Source of the DNA: Maricaulis salignorans
GTDB lineage: Bacteria; Pseudomonadota; Alphaproteobacteria; Caulobacterales; Aquidulcibacteraceae
Assembly (NCBI GenBank): GCA_945891505.1
Contig: CAMDDL010000020.1
Location: forward strand, 1 to 42,971
Direction: 5' to 3'
Length of the DNA: 42,971 nt
Position 1 is the first letter of the stretch. Every line of letters starts with the position of its first letter. The translations under genes and the position numbers were made by a program. The notes beneath the pieces were generated by a model, which was not told the DNA's origin, did not search any database, and worked only from the letters and a program-made list of their open reading frames with translations. Shown here piece by piece: positions 22,117 through 30,122 of this stretch.

Positions 22117-23796
22117 ATGAACGCTTCCACACCAACACTCCAATTGGACCTTTCCCCTTTGACCGTTCCTGCTTTGTTGGGAGAGAGCGCTGCAGCGCTG
22201 GAGCCGATTAAGGTTGCGGCTTTGGCCTTTGTTCGCAAACGCGTGGCCCCTGCTGGCAAAATCGACCGCAAACTAATCGACCAAGAGCAGCACATCGTGC
22301 ACGGCTTGGCGTGGATCGCAACCTATGTTGAGACCTTGCGCGAAGTGGCCAATTGGGCGCTAAGGCTTCAAGATGAAGGCCTGTTTGGCGAAACAGAATC
22401 CTCCCTCTCGTGCTTATTGTTCGCCAACTATTTGGCCGATCTGAAGGGCGGGATTGCCATGAACCAAGGCGAAACCATTCGCCCAGTCGAATTTGGCCTT
22501 GAAGCCATCGTGGAAGAGGCTTTGTCAGGGCCCGCAAGTGCTGCGCTATTGGCGGCAGCAACCCAAGAACTTAAGACCCGGACAGCGGATTTGGTGGCCC
22601 AAGCCCAAGGCAAGGGCACGATTGAAGTCACCGGCCTTGATGAAGTCTATGAAATGGTGCGCGACACCTTCCGCCGCTTTGGCCAAGAGAAAGTTGCCCC
22701 GTTTGCCCATGGCTGGCACTTGCGGGACGAGTTGATCCCGATGTCCGTTCTCACCGAGATGGCCGATCTGGGCGTCTTTGGTCTGACTATCCCAGAAGAA
22801 TTCGGCGGCTCCGGCATGGGCAAAACCGCCATGTGCGTCGTCTCCGAAGAATTGTCGCGTGCCTATATCGGTGTTGGATCTCTCGGAACTCGGTCTGAAA
22901 TTGCCGCTGAGTTGATCTTAACGGGCGGCACTGACGAGCAGAAGAATTACTGGCTGCCCCGTATTGCGTCTGCAGAAACCCTGCCGACTGCCGTCTTTAC
23001 CGAGCCGAACACGGGTTCAGACTTGGGTGCTTTGCGCACCCGCGGCGAGAACAAAGGCAGCCATTGGGAAATCACCGGCAATAAGACGTGGATCACCCAT
23101 GCCGCGCGCACCGACATGATGACCTTGCTTGCCCGAACCAAACCAGAAACGAATAATTTCTCGGGCCTGTCGATGTTCTTGGCGCCTAAGCCACGTGGTA
23201 CCGACGAAACCCCATTCCCCGCTGAAGGCATGACCGGTGGCGAGATTGAGGTTTTGGGCTATCGTGGCATGAAGGAATATGAGCTTGGCTTTGACGCTTT
23301 CAAAGTCCCGACAGAAAGCCTTCTGGGTGGCGTTGAAGGTATGGGCTTCAAGCATTTGATGGCGACGTTTGAAAGCGCACGCATTCAAACAGCGGCACGT
23401 GCCGTTGGCGTTGCACAAAACGCCTTGGATCTGGGCTTGGCCTATGCGCTTGACCGCCAACAATTCGGCGACGCCATCTTTGTGTTCCCACGCGTTCACA
23501 ACAAGCTTGTGCAAATGGCGGCAGAAATCCTTGGCGCGCGGCAGCTGACCTATTTTGCGGCCCGTCAGAAAGATGAAGAAAAGCGCTGTGACTTAGAAGC
23601 GGGCATGGCCAAGCTTCTGGCGGCCCGTGTGGCTTGGGCAGCAGCTGACAATGCCTTGCAAATCCATGGCGGCAATGGCTTTGCGCTGGAATATCCCGTC
23701 AGCCGCGTATTGGCAGATGCCCGTATCCTGAACATCTTTGAAGGTGCCGGCGAAATCCAAGCTCAAGTCATCGCGCGTCGCCTGCTCGAAGACTAG
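22117..23796 (+). CDS. mcd: (2S)-methylsuccinyl-CoA dehydrogenase
   Basis: A 559-residue acyl-CoA dehydrogenase with the long N-terminal extension typical of Mcd. Residues about 45-145 hold DRKLIDQEQHIVHGLAWIAT, LKGGIAMNQGETIRPVEFG, which match Mcd and not ordinary short-chain enzymes. The flavoprotein core follows: DLGVFGLTIPEEFGGSG, AVFTEPNTGSDLGALRTRG, and the C-terminal QIHGGNGFALEYPVSR and IFEGAGEIQAQV, with the Glu of FEGAGE at the catalytic-base position. It oxidises methylsuccinyl-CoA to mesaconyl-CoA in the ethylmalonyl-CoA pathway for C2 assimilation. The ATG at 22117 has AGAGAG about 6 bases upstream. Its pathway partners are not adjacent. Confidence 0.88.
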   Translation: MNASTPTLQLDLSPLTVPALLGESAAALEPIKVAALAFVRKRVAPAGKIDRKLIDQEQHIVHGLAWIATYVETLREVANWALRLQDEGLFGETESSLSCLLFANYLADLKGGIAMNQGETIRPVEFGLEAIVEEALSGPASAALLAAATQELKTRTADLVAQAQGKGTIEVTGLDEVYEMVRDTFRRFGQEKVAPFAHGWHLRDELIPMSVLTEMADLGVFGLTIPEEFGGSGMGKTAMCVVSEELSRAYIGVGSLGTRSEIAAELILTGGTDEQKNYWLPRIASAETLPTAVFTEPNTGSDLGALRTRGENKGSHWEITGNKTWITHAARTDMMTLLARTKPETNNFSGLSMFLAPKPRGTDETPFPAEGMTGGEIEVLGYRGMKEYELGFDAFKVPTESLLGGVEGMGFKHLMATFESARIQTAARAVGVAQNALDLGLAYALDRQQFGDAIFVFPRVHNKLVQMAAEILGARQLTYFAARQKDEEKRCDLEAGMAKLLAARVAWAAADNALQIHGGNGFALEYPVSRVLADARILNIFEGAGEIQAQVIARRLLED

Positions 23797-23820
23797 GTTC
23801 GGTTAGCCCTCCTAAAGAAG

Positions 23821-23856
23821 AAAGCCGCTCCCTCATCTGAGGCAGCGGCTTTTTTG
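23821..23856 (+). terminator. Terminator after mcd
   Basis: AAAGCCGCT (23821-23829), inner CCTCA-TC-TGAGG stem, AGCGGCTTT, then TTTTT. Strong rho-independent terminator. Confidence 0.9.
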
Positions 23857-23956
23857 TTGGTTTCTCGTGAGAAACGTGCATAAAATCTTGGAGTCTCACG
23901 TAGCAGGCAGAGAAAGTTCCTCCCCCGTGAGACAAATCAAAGTGCGTAAGACAATC

Positions 23957-23984
23957 AAAAAAGGCACCTTTGCAGGTGCCTTTT
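23957..23984. terminator. Possible bidirectional terminator
   Basis: AAAAAAGGCACC (23957-23968), loop TTTGCA, GGTGCCTTTT (23975-23984). A-rich and T-rich flanks allow termination on either strand; it separates mcd from the HEPN-like gene. Confidence 0.7.
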
Positions 23985-24087
23985 CCAAGTGAGAAGTCGA
24001 GCATCCGTTGCGCCGAGGCGACTGCCGATGTGGGTCCCGACTTTACATCTTTAGATTTAGGATCGCGAGCGCACTATTTCAAGAGAA

Positions 24088-24891
24088 ATGACCTCCAGAG
24101 AGATTGAGCATCTTGCGAATTTCATTTCAGCCGAGCGGCTTGATAAACTCCTGAAACTGACAGGTGATTTGCAAGTTGCCATTAAAATCCATCAGGACAC
24201 TTTGGCTTTTAATTGCCAGCTCATTAAGGTAGTTGCAACGATCGAGATCGCTTTGCGTAACACGATATACGCCAACATTATGCATCATTTCGAAGCAGCC
24301 AATTGGTTACAACAGCCCCCTGTTAAGTTGAACCTAGAAGACGGCGACAGGAAAAAAATTGTCAAGGCGTTAGATAGTGCCAAACGATCAGAATACGCCA
24401 AAAAGAGCCAAGCTGAGAAAGCTGTTCTGAAGGCCGAGGTCTTTCCGAAAGGCAAGCCTAAAGATATCAAGCCATTTAAATACGTACAAAGAAAGCGCGA
24501 GAATATTCCCGTCTCAGACGGTAAGATAATTGCAGAGCTTACTTTTGCGTTTTGGAAGCGCCTCTATGCAGCGGAATATGAGCATCAGCTTTGGCGCACG
24601 ACGCTAAAGCGGACATATCGGAACAAAAGCCTGAAACGTTCAGAGGTGTCCGCGCAGCTCGAAATCGTCTATCAGATGCGTAATCGGCTCGCGCACCATG
24701 AACCGGTGGTCGGTGACCGCTTTCATAAGCTGATAGGTGCAATTAGGTTTGTGCTGCAAGAGTTGAACACCAAAGCGTCAAGTTCACCGCATCCCTTAGA
24801 GAAATTGCTTGCTGCAGACGTGCAGCAAGCAATCAGCCTTCAATCCGCTTTAGAATCCTCGCTTGCGCCTTACCGGGATAAGGCCATTTAG
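24088..24891 (+). CDS. Abi-like HEPN domain protein
   Basis: A 267-residue soluble helical protein resembling the Abi-like (AbiD/F) group of abortive-infection proteins. The N-terminal helix has the family pattern VVATIEIALRNTIYANI (about residues 48-64). The mid-region GKIIAELTFAFWKRLY precedes YEHQLWRTTLKRTYRNK. Near the C-terminus, QMRNRLAHHEPVVG contains R198-x4-H203, the R-x4-6-H signature of HEPN ribonucleases. Known Abi proteins of this type block phage growth, some by RNA cleavage. It is AT-richer than its neighbours, stands alone between a terminator and the convergent gcrA, and is probably acquired. Trigger and target cannot be read here. Confidence 0.72.
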   Translation: MTSREIEHLANFISAERLDKLLKLTGDLQVAIKIHQDTLAFNCQLIKVVATIEIALRNTIYANIMHHFEAANWLQQPPVKLNLEDGDRKKIVKALDSAKRSEYAKKSQAEKAVLKAEVFPKGKPKDIKPFKYVQRKRENIPVSDGKIIAELTFAFWKRLYAAEYEHQLWRTTLKRTYRNKSLKRSEVSAQLEIVYQMRNRLAHHEPVVGDRFHKLIGAIRFVLQELNTKASSSPHPLEKLLAADVQQAISLQSALESSLAPYRDKAI

Positions 24892-24988
24892 TTTGTGAGC
24901 TTTGCGACGGCCACGCCACATCGATTGTTTGCCCACTAGGTTGTCGGTAACCCTAAGCTAAAGCTTAGGCTAGCCTACCCATGTTGAC

Positions 24989-25552
24989 CTAAAAGTTTGC
25001 CAAGCGGGCCAGACGACGCACTTCAGAAGCGGCGCGATCTTCTTTGCTGCCGCCTTGGCGACGGCTGAGGGCGGGCTGGAATGCGATCGCGGCATGTTCG
25101 GTGCAATAAACTGCGCCGGAGCTGCATTGGGCACCGCAGAACCCGAAATCAGGATCGCCTGGGTCACCAATTGGCCATTTGCACATATTGGTGCCCAATT
25201 GCAGCACGCCAATCAAATCGCCGCGCTTCTGCGGCGGGGTAACGGCCTTTGGTGCTGGCTTGATGACGGGGGTTGGTGCCGTAGGAGCCAGAGCTTTAAC
25301 GGACGCCTCTACTTTGGAAGCCACAAGCGGCGGCGCAACCAAAACTGGGCGCGGACGCGCGGTTGGTACCGGAATCCGCTTGATTGGACGCGACGGAGCC
25401 GCCCGACCTGCCAAGCCTAACCGATGGACCTTGCCAATCACGGCGTTGCGGGTCACACCGCCCAATTGCTTGGCAATTTGACTGGCTGAGAGTCCATCTG
25501 TCCACAACTTCTTGAGTAGGGTGACGCGATCGTCCGTCCAGCCGTTGGTCAT
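24989..25552 (-). CDS. gcrA: GcrA family cell cycle regulator
   Basis: A 187-residue GcrA protein. The N-terminal DNA-binding domain reads WTDDRVTLLKKLWTDGLSAS, with NAVIGKVHRLGL as recognition helix (residues 5-48). A Pro/Ala/Val-rich linker follows, then a C-terminal zinc-ribbon-like domain with CKWPIGDPGDPDFGFCG, and a later YCTEH, the Cys/His ligands. GcrA binds sigma-70 domain 2 and promoters with methylated GANTC sites, driving cell-cycle genes such as ctrA. The ATG at 25552 has GGGGA five bases upstream, so an upstream extension is rejected. It is divergent from chpT, another CtrA-network gene. Confidence 0.93.
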   Translation of the reverse strand: MTNGWTDDRVTLLKKLWTDGLSASQIAKQLGGVTRNAVIGKVHRLGLAGRAAPSRPIKRIPVPTARPRPVLVAPPLVASKVEASVKALAPTAPTPVIKPAPKAVTPPQKRGDLIGVLQLGTNMCKWPIGDPGDPDFGFCGAQCSSGAVYCTEHAAIAFQPALSRRQGGSKEDRAASEVRRLARLANF

Positions 25553-25621
25553 GAATATCCCCATATCTTGTGCCCGGCTTTGAAGGCCAGCTAATTGAGT
25601 GCCCACCCATAGTAGCTTCAC

Positions 25622-25626
25622 GACTC
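25622..25626. promoter_or_regulatory. GANTC (CcrM) site upstream of gcrA
   Basis: GACTC, about 70 bases upstream of the gcrA start codon. GANTC is the target of the CcrM methyltransferase, and GcrA acts at such sites in Caulobacter. A single site may occur by chance. Confidence 0.35.
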
Positions 25627-25771
25627 ATTAACACAAGGGCTAGTGATAGGGTTTTCCACAAATATGGGCTCCCCTCTACATGTTGATAACACCAGATATT
25701 GTGGGTGGGCCTTTGGGGTGCTCAATCGGGGTTTTTCGTCAGTTCATGCGCTAGAATGACCGCATTGCTCC

Positions 25772-25776
25772 GAATC
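25772..25776. promoter_or_regulatory. GANTC (CcrM) site upstream of chpT
   Basis: GAATC, 22 bases before the chpT start. Together with the site at 25622 it gives each divergent gene one candidate methylation site. Confidence 0.3.
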
Positions 25777-25798
25777 GGGGCAGAGAGAGGCCATGCTT

Positions 25799-26428
25799 AT
25801 GGATGCCTCTACCCTTGTTGCGCTAATTTCCTCACGGATCTGTCATGATCTCGTGTCCCCAATCTCCGCTTTGACTACGGCGCTGGACATTCTCGACGAT
25901 GACCACGGTGCAGACATGCGCGAACAGGCGATGGATTTGATCCGGACCTCTGCCGGTCAAGCCGCAGTGAAGCTCGAATTCATGCGCGCTACCTTTGGGG
26001 CGGGCACGACCGGTGTTGGCACGGCGGACTTGGGCGAGTTGCGCGAGTTGTCTAAGCGCTTTGTAGAGAGCCAAAAGCCCGAACTCATCTGGACGCTGGC
26101 GGTACACACTGCCCCACGCGCGGCGGCGAGGATTTTGATGAATTTGATCCTTGTGGGCCTAGATTGCCTGCCACGCGGTGGGCAATTGGAAGTTACGGGC
26201 GGACAGGAAGGCGACAAATTGACCCTGAACGTCATTGCAACTGGCACCCGGGCAACGTTGAAGCCAGCGGTGCGTGCAGGCTTAGCTGGTGAGATGCCAG
26301 AGGGCGGCTTTGATGGCCGCTCTGTCCAGCCTTATCTGGCCTTTATTACGGCTGCCGGGGCTCGTGCCGAACTTGCCGCGCGCGAAAGTGAAGAACGGGT
26401 TGAACTTATTGTTCGCATGGCCGCATAA
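25799..26428 (+). CDS. chpT: Histidine phosphotransferase ChpT
   Basis: A 209-residue ChpT-type phosphotransferase. The phospho-accepting His lies in SRICHDLVSPISAL (about residues 12-25), the ChpT H-box, in a dimeric four-helix bundle. The C-terminal half resembles a degenerate kinase ATPase domain, with the N-box-like ILMNLILVGLDCLPRGG but no ATP-binding glycine box. In Caulobacter, ChpT passes phosphate from CckA to CtrA and CpdR. Start ATG 25799 is preferred (GAGAGG eight bases upstream); ATG 25793 is possible. It is followed by the chemotaxis operon and is divergent from gcrA. A chemotaxis-dedicated paralogue of ChpT is an alternative. Confidence 0.85.
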   Translation: MDASTLVALISSRICHDLVSPISALTTALDILDDDHGADMREQAMDLIRTSAGQAAVKLEFMRATFGAGTTGVGTADLGELRELSKRFVESQKPELIWTLAVHTAPRAAARILMNLILVGLDCLPRGGQLEVTGGQEGDKLTLNVIATGTRATLKPAVRAGLAGEMPEGGFDGRSVQPYLAFITAAGARAELAARESEERVELIVRMAA

Positions 26429-26537
26429 TACTGCACTTTGGCTTAAAATTTAGTCCTGTCTTAACCGTCCGCCGTCACTGTACTCAAAGGATTGGCGTTC
26501 AGCGTTAGTTTCAACGCGTCGGCAAAGGGCTGGTTTT

Positions 26538-29252
26538 ATGGATGAACTACTGGGCGAATTCATAACTGAGACAAATGAATTTCTTGAAACGGTCGATACC
26601 CAGCTTGTTGTTTTTGAGGCCGACCCCACTGACGGTGATACCCTCAATAGTATTTTTCGGTTGGTTCACACGATCAAAGGAACCTGCGGCTTTTTAGGCC
26701 TGCCCCGCTTACAATTTGTCGCCCATGCCGGTGAAACACTTCTAGGCAAATTCCGTGACGGAACATTGGTGGCCACGCCAGACCAAGTGCAGCTGGTCCT
26801 CGAAAGCATTGACCGCATCAAAGAGATATTGGCAGGATTAGAATCAACCGGTGCCGAACCCGAAGGCGATGACAGCGCCTTGATTGGTGCGTTGGAACTG
26901 GCCGCCGAAGGCCGTCCAGCACTAAGCACGGCCCCCGCACCAGAACCTGTCGTTGCCGCACCGGTCGTCGAAGCCCAACAAGTATCCACCTCCGGTCTGC
27001 GGTGGGACGCCGACCTAGGCCGCGAATTGCGCCCCGGAGAAGTCTCGCTGGCCGAATTGGAAGCCGCCTTCTTGTCGACAGCCCCCGATGACGAAATTGA
27101 GCGTGGCGCAAGCTCAACCGTAGCACCTGAAGTTTCCCCCCCTGATTTCATAGAGGTTGCAGCACCAATTGCAGAGCGCCGCGCTGCGCCTGAAATGCGT
27201 GCGATCAAAGATGAGGATGAGGATACCGCGGCCAAGGGTGGCGCGGTTTCGTCCAGTCAGACCATTCGCGTGAATGTCGACGTGCTCGAAACCCTGATGA
27301 CCATGGTTTCCGAACTGGTGCTGACCCGAAACCAGTTGATGCAAATGGTGCGCAACACCACCGATAGCGAGTTTAAGGCCCCCCTGCAGCGCTTGTCCGC
27401 CGTGACGGCTGAGTTGCAAGACAGCGTCATGAAGACGCGCATGCAGCCAATCGGCTCGGCTTGGAAGAAACTGCCCCGGATCGTCCGCGATGCTGCGCGT
27501 GATCTGAACAAGAAAATCGACCTGATTATGGACGGTGAGGCGACGGAGCTTGATCGCCAAGTCTTGGAATTGATCAAAGATCCCCTGACCCACATGATCC
27601 GCAATTCGTGCGACCATGGGCTTGAAGCCCCCGCTACTCGGGTTGCGGCTGGGAAGTCCGAGATGGGATCAATCCGCTTGAACGCCTATCATGAAGGCGG
27701 TCATATCGTGATTGAGGTCTCCGACGACGGCGCTGGTCTGTCTACATCGCGCATCCGCGACAAAGCCATTAAGAATGGCTTGGTCAGCGAAGAACTGGCG
27801 TGGACGATGTCTGACGCCCAAATCCATCGCTATATCTTTGCCCCAGGTTTCTCCACTGCCGCAGCGGTCACCAGCATTTCCGGTCGTGGTGTCGGGATGG
27901 ATGTGGTGCGCACCAATATCGAGCTGATTGGCGGTACAATTGACCTACAGTCGACCGAGGGGCGTGGCACAAAGTTCTTCATCAAAATCCCGCTTACCTT
28001 GGCCATTGTATCGGCCTTGGTCGTTGGCTCTCGCCAGCAATGCTTCGCCATCCCACAATTGTCGATTGTGGAATTGGTGGGTGCAGGTGGCGCTTCTGAG
28101 CATAAAGTCGAAGTTCTTAATTCCGCACGGGTTTTGCGCTTGCGCGATCGCTTGTTGCCTTTGGTGGACCTGTCCGAAGTATTGGGCGTGCCACCGCGCG
28201 ATCCCGCAACTGGCGAGTCGAGCTCTGCCTTTGTCGTCGTGATGCAGCACTCGGGCCAATTGTTTGGCGTGGTTGTTGATGAAGTGTTCGACACGGAAGA
28301 AATTGTCGTGAAGCCCCTGTCAAAGGCATTAGCCGACGTGGGCACCTTCTCGGGCGCGACTATTTTGGGCGACGGCTCGGTCATCATGATCATTGATCCA
28401 GGTGCTGTCTATCGCCGCGTCGGCCAAGCTGAAGAAGTTGCTGAAGAAACAATTGAAGCGGTTCAGAAAAAGCGCGGTCAGCGCCCTGAAACCACCTCAA
28501 TGATCCTCTTCCAAGCCGGCGGTGAACAGCCAAAGGCCGTGCCACTATCCTTGGTGACGCGCCTCGAAGAATTGGACGCAACCACCTTCGAGCAAGGCGA
28601 TGGCCGCACTTTGGTGCAATATCGCGGCGAGCTGATGCCAATCGTCCCAGCAGACCCCAATACGCCCATAGCCACCACTGGGGTCCAGCCTGTTTTGGTC
28701 TTTACCTATAACGGCTTGGCTGCGGGTTTAGCGGTAGACAAGATTGTCGACATTGTCGACGAGGCGCTGGACATTGAAATGGCTGCAGAACGTCCGGGTC
28801 TTTTGGGTGTTGCTGTTCTCAAAGGCAAAGCCACGGAAGTTCTCGACGTCAGCCATTATCTAAGCCTCGCTTTGACAAATTGGGACGATCCAGGCGTCAA
28901 TAAGCCTACCAAGCATATCGTTTTGGTGGAGCGCAACCCATTCTTCCGCAACCTATTGTCGCCGCTCTTGCGCGCGGCTGGCTATGAAGTTGAAGCCGTT
29001 GACACGGTTTCAGCAGCTCTTCTTTGTGCTGAATACCGTAAGCCTTCAGCCGTGCTTACCGACATTGATGTCGACGTAGCCTCGGCGCGGCGCTTGTTAA
29101 GTGATGATCGCCTCGCAGGCACCAGCATTGTCGCACTCTCTGGCTCGCCCGATGCGGATGCGACAGGCTTTGCGTCGCTGGTTCGAAAGTCTGATCGCAA
29201 AAGTCTGATTGCCGCTGTCGAAAACGCCGCCAAATTGGAGATTGCAGCATGA
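26538..29252 (+). CDS. cheA: Hybrid chemotaxis histidine kinase CheA with C-terminal receiver
   Basis: A 904-residue CheA. An Hpt domain (about residues 1-105) holds the phosphorylated H44 in LVHTIKGTCGF. A Pro/Ala/Glu-rich linker replaces a recognisable P2 domain. Then come the dimerisation domain (about 240-300), the ATPase with LTHMIRNSCDHGLE, DDGAGLS and GRGVGMDVV (about 350-455), and a CheW-like domain (about 476-620). A second CheW-like segment follows (about 650-770), then a receiver domain (about 791-904). In the receiver the phospho-acceptor Asp (VLTDIDV, about 842) is kept, but the usual N-terminal acidic pair reads VERN. AAGGG precedes the ATG by eight bases. It autophosphorylates in response to chemoreceptors. 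Confidence 0.92.
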   Translation: MDELLGEFITETNEFLETVDTQLVVFEADPTDGDTLNSIFRLVHTIKGTCGFLGLPRLQFVAHAGETLLGKFRDGTLVATPDQVQLVLESIDRIKEILAGLESTGAEPEGDDSALIGALELAAEGRPALSTAPAPEPVVAAPVVEAQQVSTSGLRWDADLGRELRPGEVSLAELEAAFLSTAPDDEIERGASSTVAPEVSPPDFIEVAAPIAERRAAPEMRAIKDEDEDTAAKGGAVSSSQTIRVNVDVLETLMTMVSELVLTRNQLMQMVRNTTDSEFKAPLQRLSAVTAELQDSVMKTRMQPIGSAWKKLPRIVRDAARDLNKKIDLIMDGEATELDRQVLELIKDPLTHMIRNSCDHGLEAPATRVAAGKSEMGSIRLNAYHEGGHIVIEVSDDGAGLSTSRIRDKAIKNGLVSEELAWTMSDAQIHRYIFAPGFSTAAAVTSISGRGVGMDVVRTNIELIGGTIDLQSTEGRGTKFFIKIPLTLAIVSALVVGSRQQCFAIPQLSIVELVGAGGASEHKVEVLNSARVLRLRDRLLPLVDLSEVLGVPPRDPATGESSSAFVVVMQHSGQLFGVVVDEVFDTEEIVVKPLSKALADVGTFSGATILGDGSVIMIIDPGAVYRRVGQAEEVAEETIEAVQKKRGQRPETTSMILFQAGGEQPKAVPLSLVTRLEELDATTFEQGDGRTLVQYRGELMPIVPADPNTPIATTGVQPVLVFTYNGLAAGLAVDKIVDIVDEALDIEMAAERPGLLGVAVLKGKATEVLDVSHYLSLALTNWDDPGVNKPTKHIVLVERNPFFRNLLSPLLRAAGYEVEAVDTVSAALLCAEYRKPSAVLTDIDVDVASARRLLSDDRLAGTSIVALSGSPDADATGFASLVRKSDRKSLIAAVENAAKLEIAA

Positions 29253-29731
29253 ATGCCCTAGCAACGCGCCACGAAAGTGAATTGGCTCTTGCCACGGCTG
29301 GAACCAAGGAATTTGTGACTGTCCATGTCGCGGACCAATTGTTTGGTGTCGAAGTTATCGATATCCAAGATGTTTTCTCGCTCAAAAGCTTAACCCCAGT
29401 TCCCGGCGCGCGGCCTGAGATTGCAGGTGTCCTAAACCTGCGCGGGCGGATCGTGACTGCGATTGATGCGCGCCGCCGTCTTGGCCTGCCAGCGCGGCCG
29501 CAAGGCTTTGCTGGCATGATGGCGGTGGGCGTTGAGTATCAAGGTGAAGCCTATGGGATCCTTGTGGATTCAGTTGGCGAAGTTCTGCGTCTCTCAGACT
29601 CTGATTTTGAGCCGAACCCCGTAAATTTGAACCCGAATTGGAAGGATGTCAGCCAAGGTGTTTACCGCTTGGAAGGCCACCTTTTGATGACCCTAAACGT
29701 AGACCACCTCCTCTGCGTCGCCACCGCCTAG
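29249..29731 (+). CDS. cheW: Chemotaxis coupling protein CheW
   Basis: A 160-residue CheW adaptor with two SH3-like subdomains: FVTVHVADQLFGVEVIDIQD at the start, then PGARPEIAGVLNLRGRIVTA and IDARRRLGLP, and the closing YRLEGHLLMTLNVDHL. It links CheA to chemoreceptors in the signalling array. The start overlaps the cheA stop by four bases (ATGA), so the two are translationally coupled. Confidence 0.95.
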   Translation: MNALATRHESELALATAGTKEFVTVHVADQLFGVEVIDIQDVFSLKSLTPVPGARPEIAGVLNLRGRIVTAIDARRRLGLPARPQGFAGMMAVGVEYQGEAYGILVDSVGEVLRLSDSDFEPNPVNLNPNWKDVSQGVYRLEGHLLMTLNVDHLLCVATA

Positions 29732-29747
29732 TACAGGAAATAGTATC

Positions 29748-30122
29748 ATGAAGACTTGCCTTGTTGTCGATGATAGCCGCGTAATCCGAAAAGTTGCGCG
29801 GCGTATCTTAGAAGATTTAGCGTTCCGCGTTGAAGAAGCCGGTGATGGCTCAGAGGCGCTCTCCTTCTGCCGCAGCACCATGCCAGATGCGATTTTGTTG
29901 GACTGGAATATGCCCGTCATGAATGGCATCGATTTCTTGCGGCATTTGCGCGCTGATCCAGGTGGTGACCGGCCAGTGGTCGTGTTTTGCACCACCGAAA
30001 ACGATATTTCGGCTATTGCCCAAGCCATTGAATGTGGGGCGAATGAGTACATTATGAAGCCGTTTGACAGCGAAATTGTGCAATCCAAATTTGCTGAAGT
30101 CGGGTTGGTTTCGCCCGTATGA
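29748..30122 (+). CDS. cheY: CheY-like response regulator
   Basis: A 124-residue single-domain receiver. The acidic pair D8-D9 (VVDDSRVIR), phospho-acceptor D52 (LLDWNMPVMNG), the switch Thr in FCTTEND and Lys in YIMKPF (about residue 104) are all present. It should accept phosphate from CheA and act on the flagellar motor or as a phosphate sink. The gap to cheW is 16 bases and the stop overlaps cheB by four bases. Confidence 0.95.
   Translation: MKTCLVVDDSRVIRKVARRILEDLAFRVEEAGDGSEALSFCRSTMPDAILLDWNMPVMNGIDFLRHLRADPGGDRPVVVFCTTENDISAIAQAIECGANEYIMKPFDSEIVQSKFAEVGLVSPV

Noticed and set aside
25553-25621. N-terminal extension of GcrA
   Set aside because: GcrA proteins begin just before the WTDDRV motif, and GGGGA precedes the ATG at 25552.
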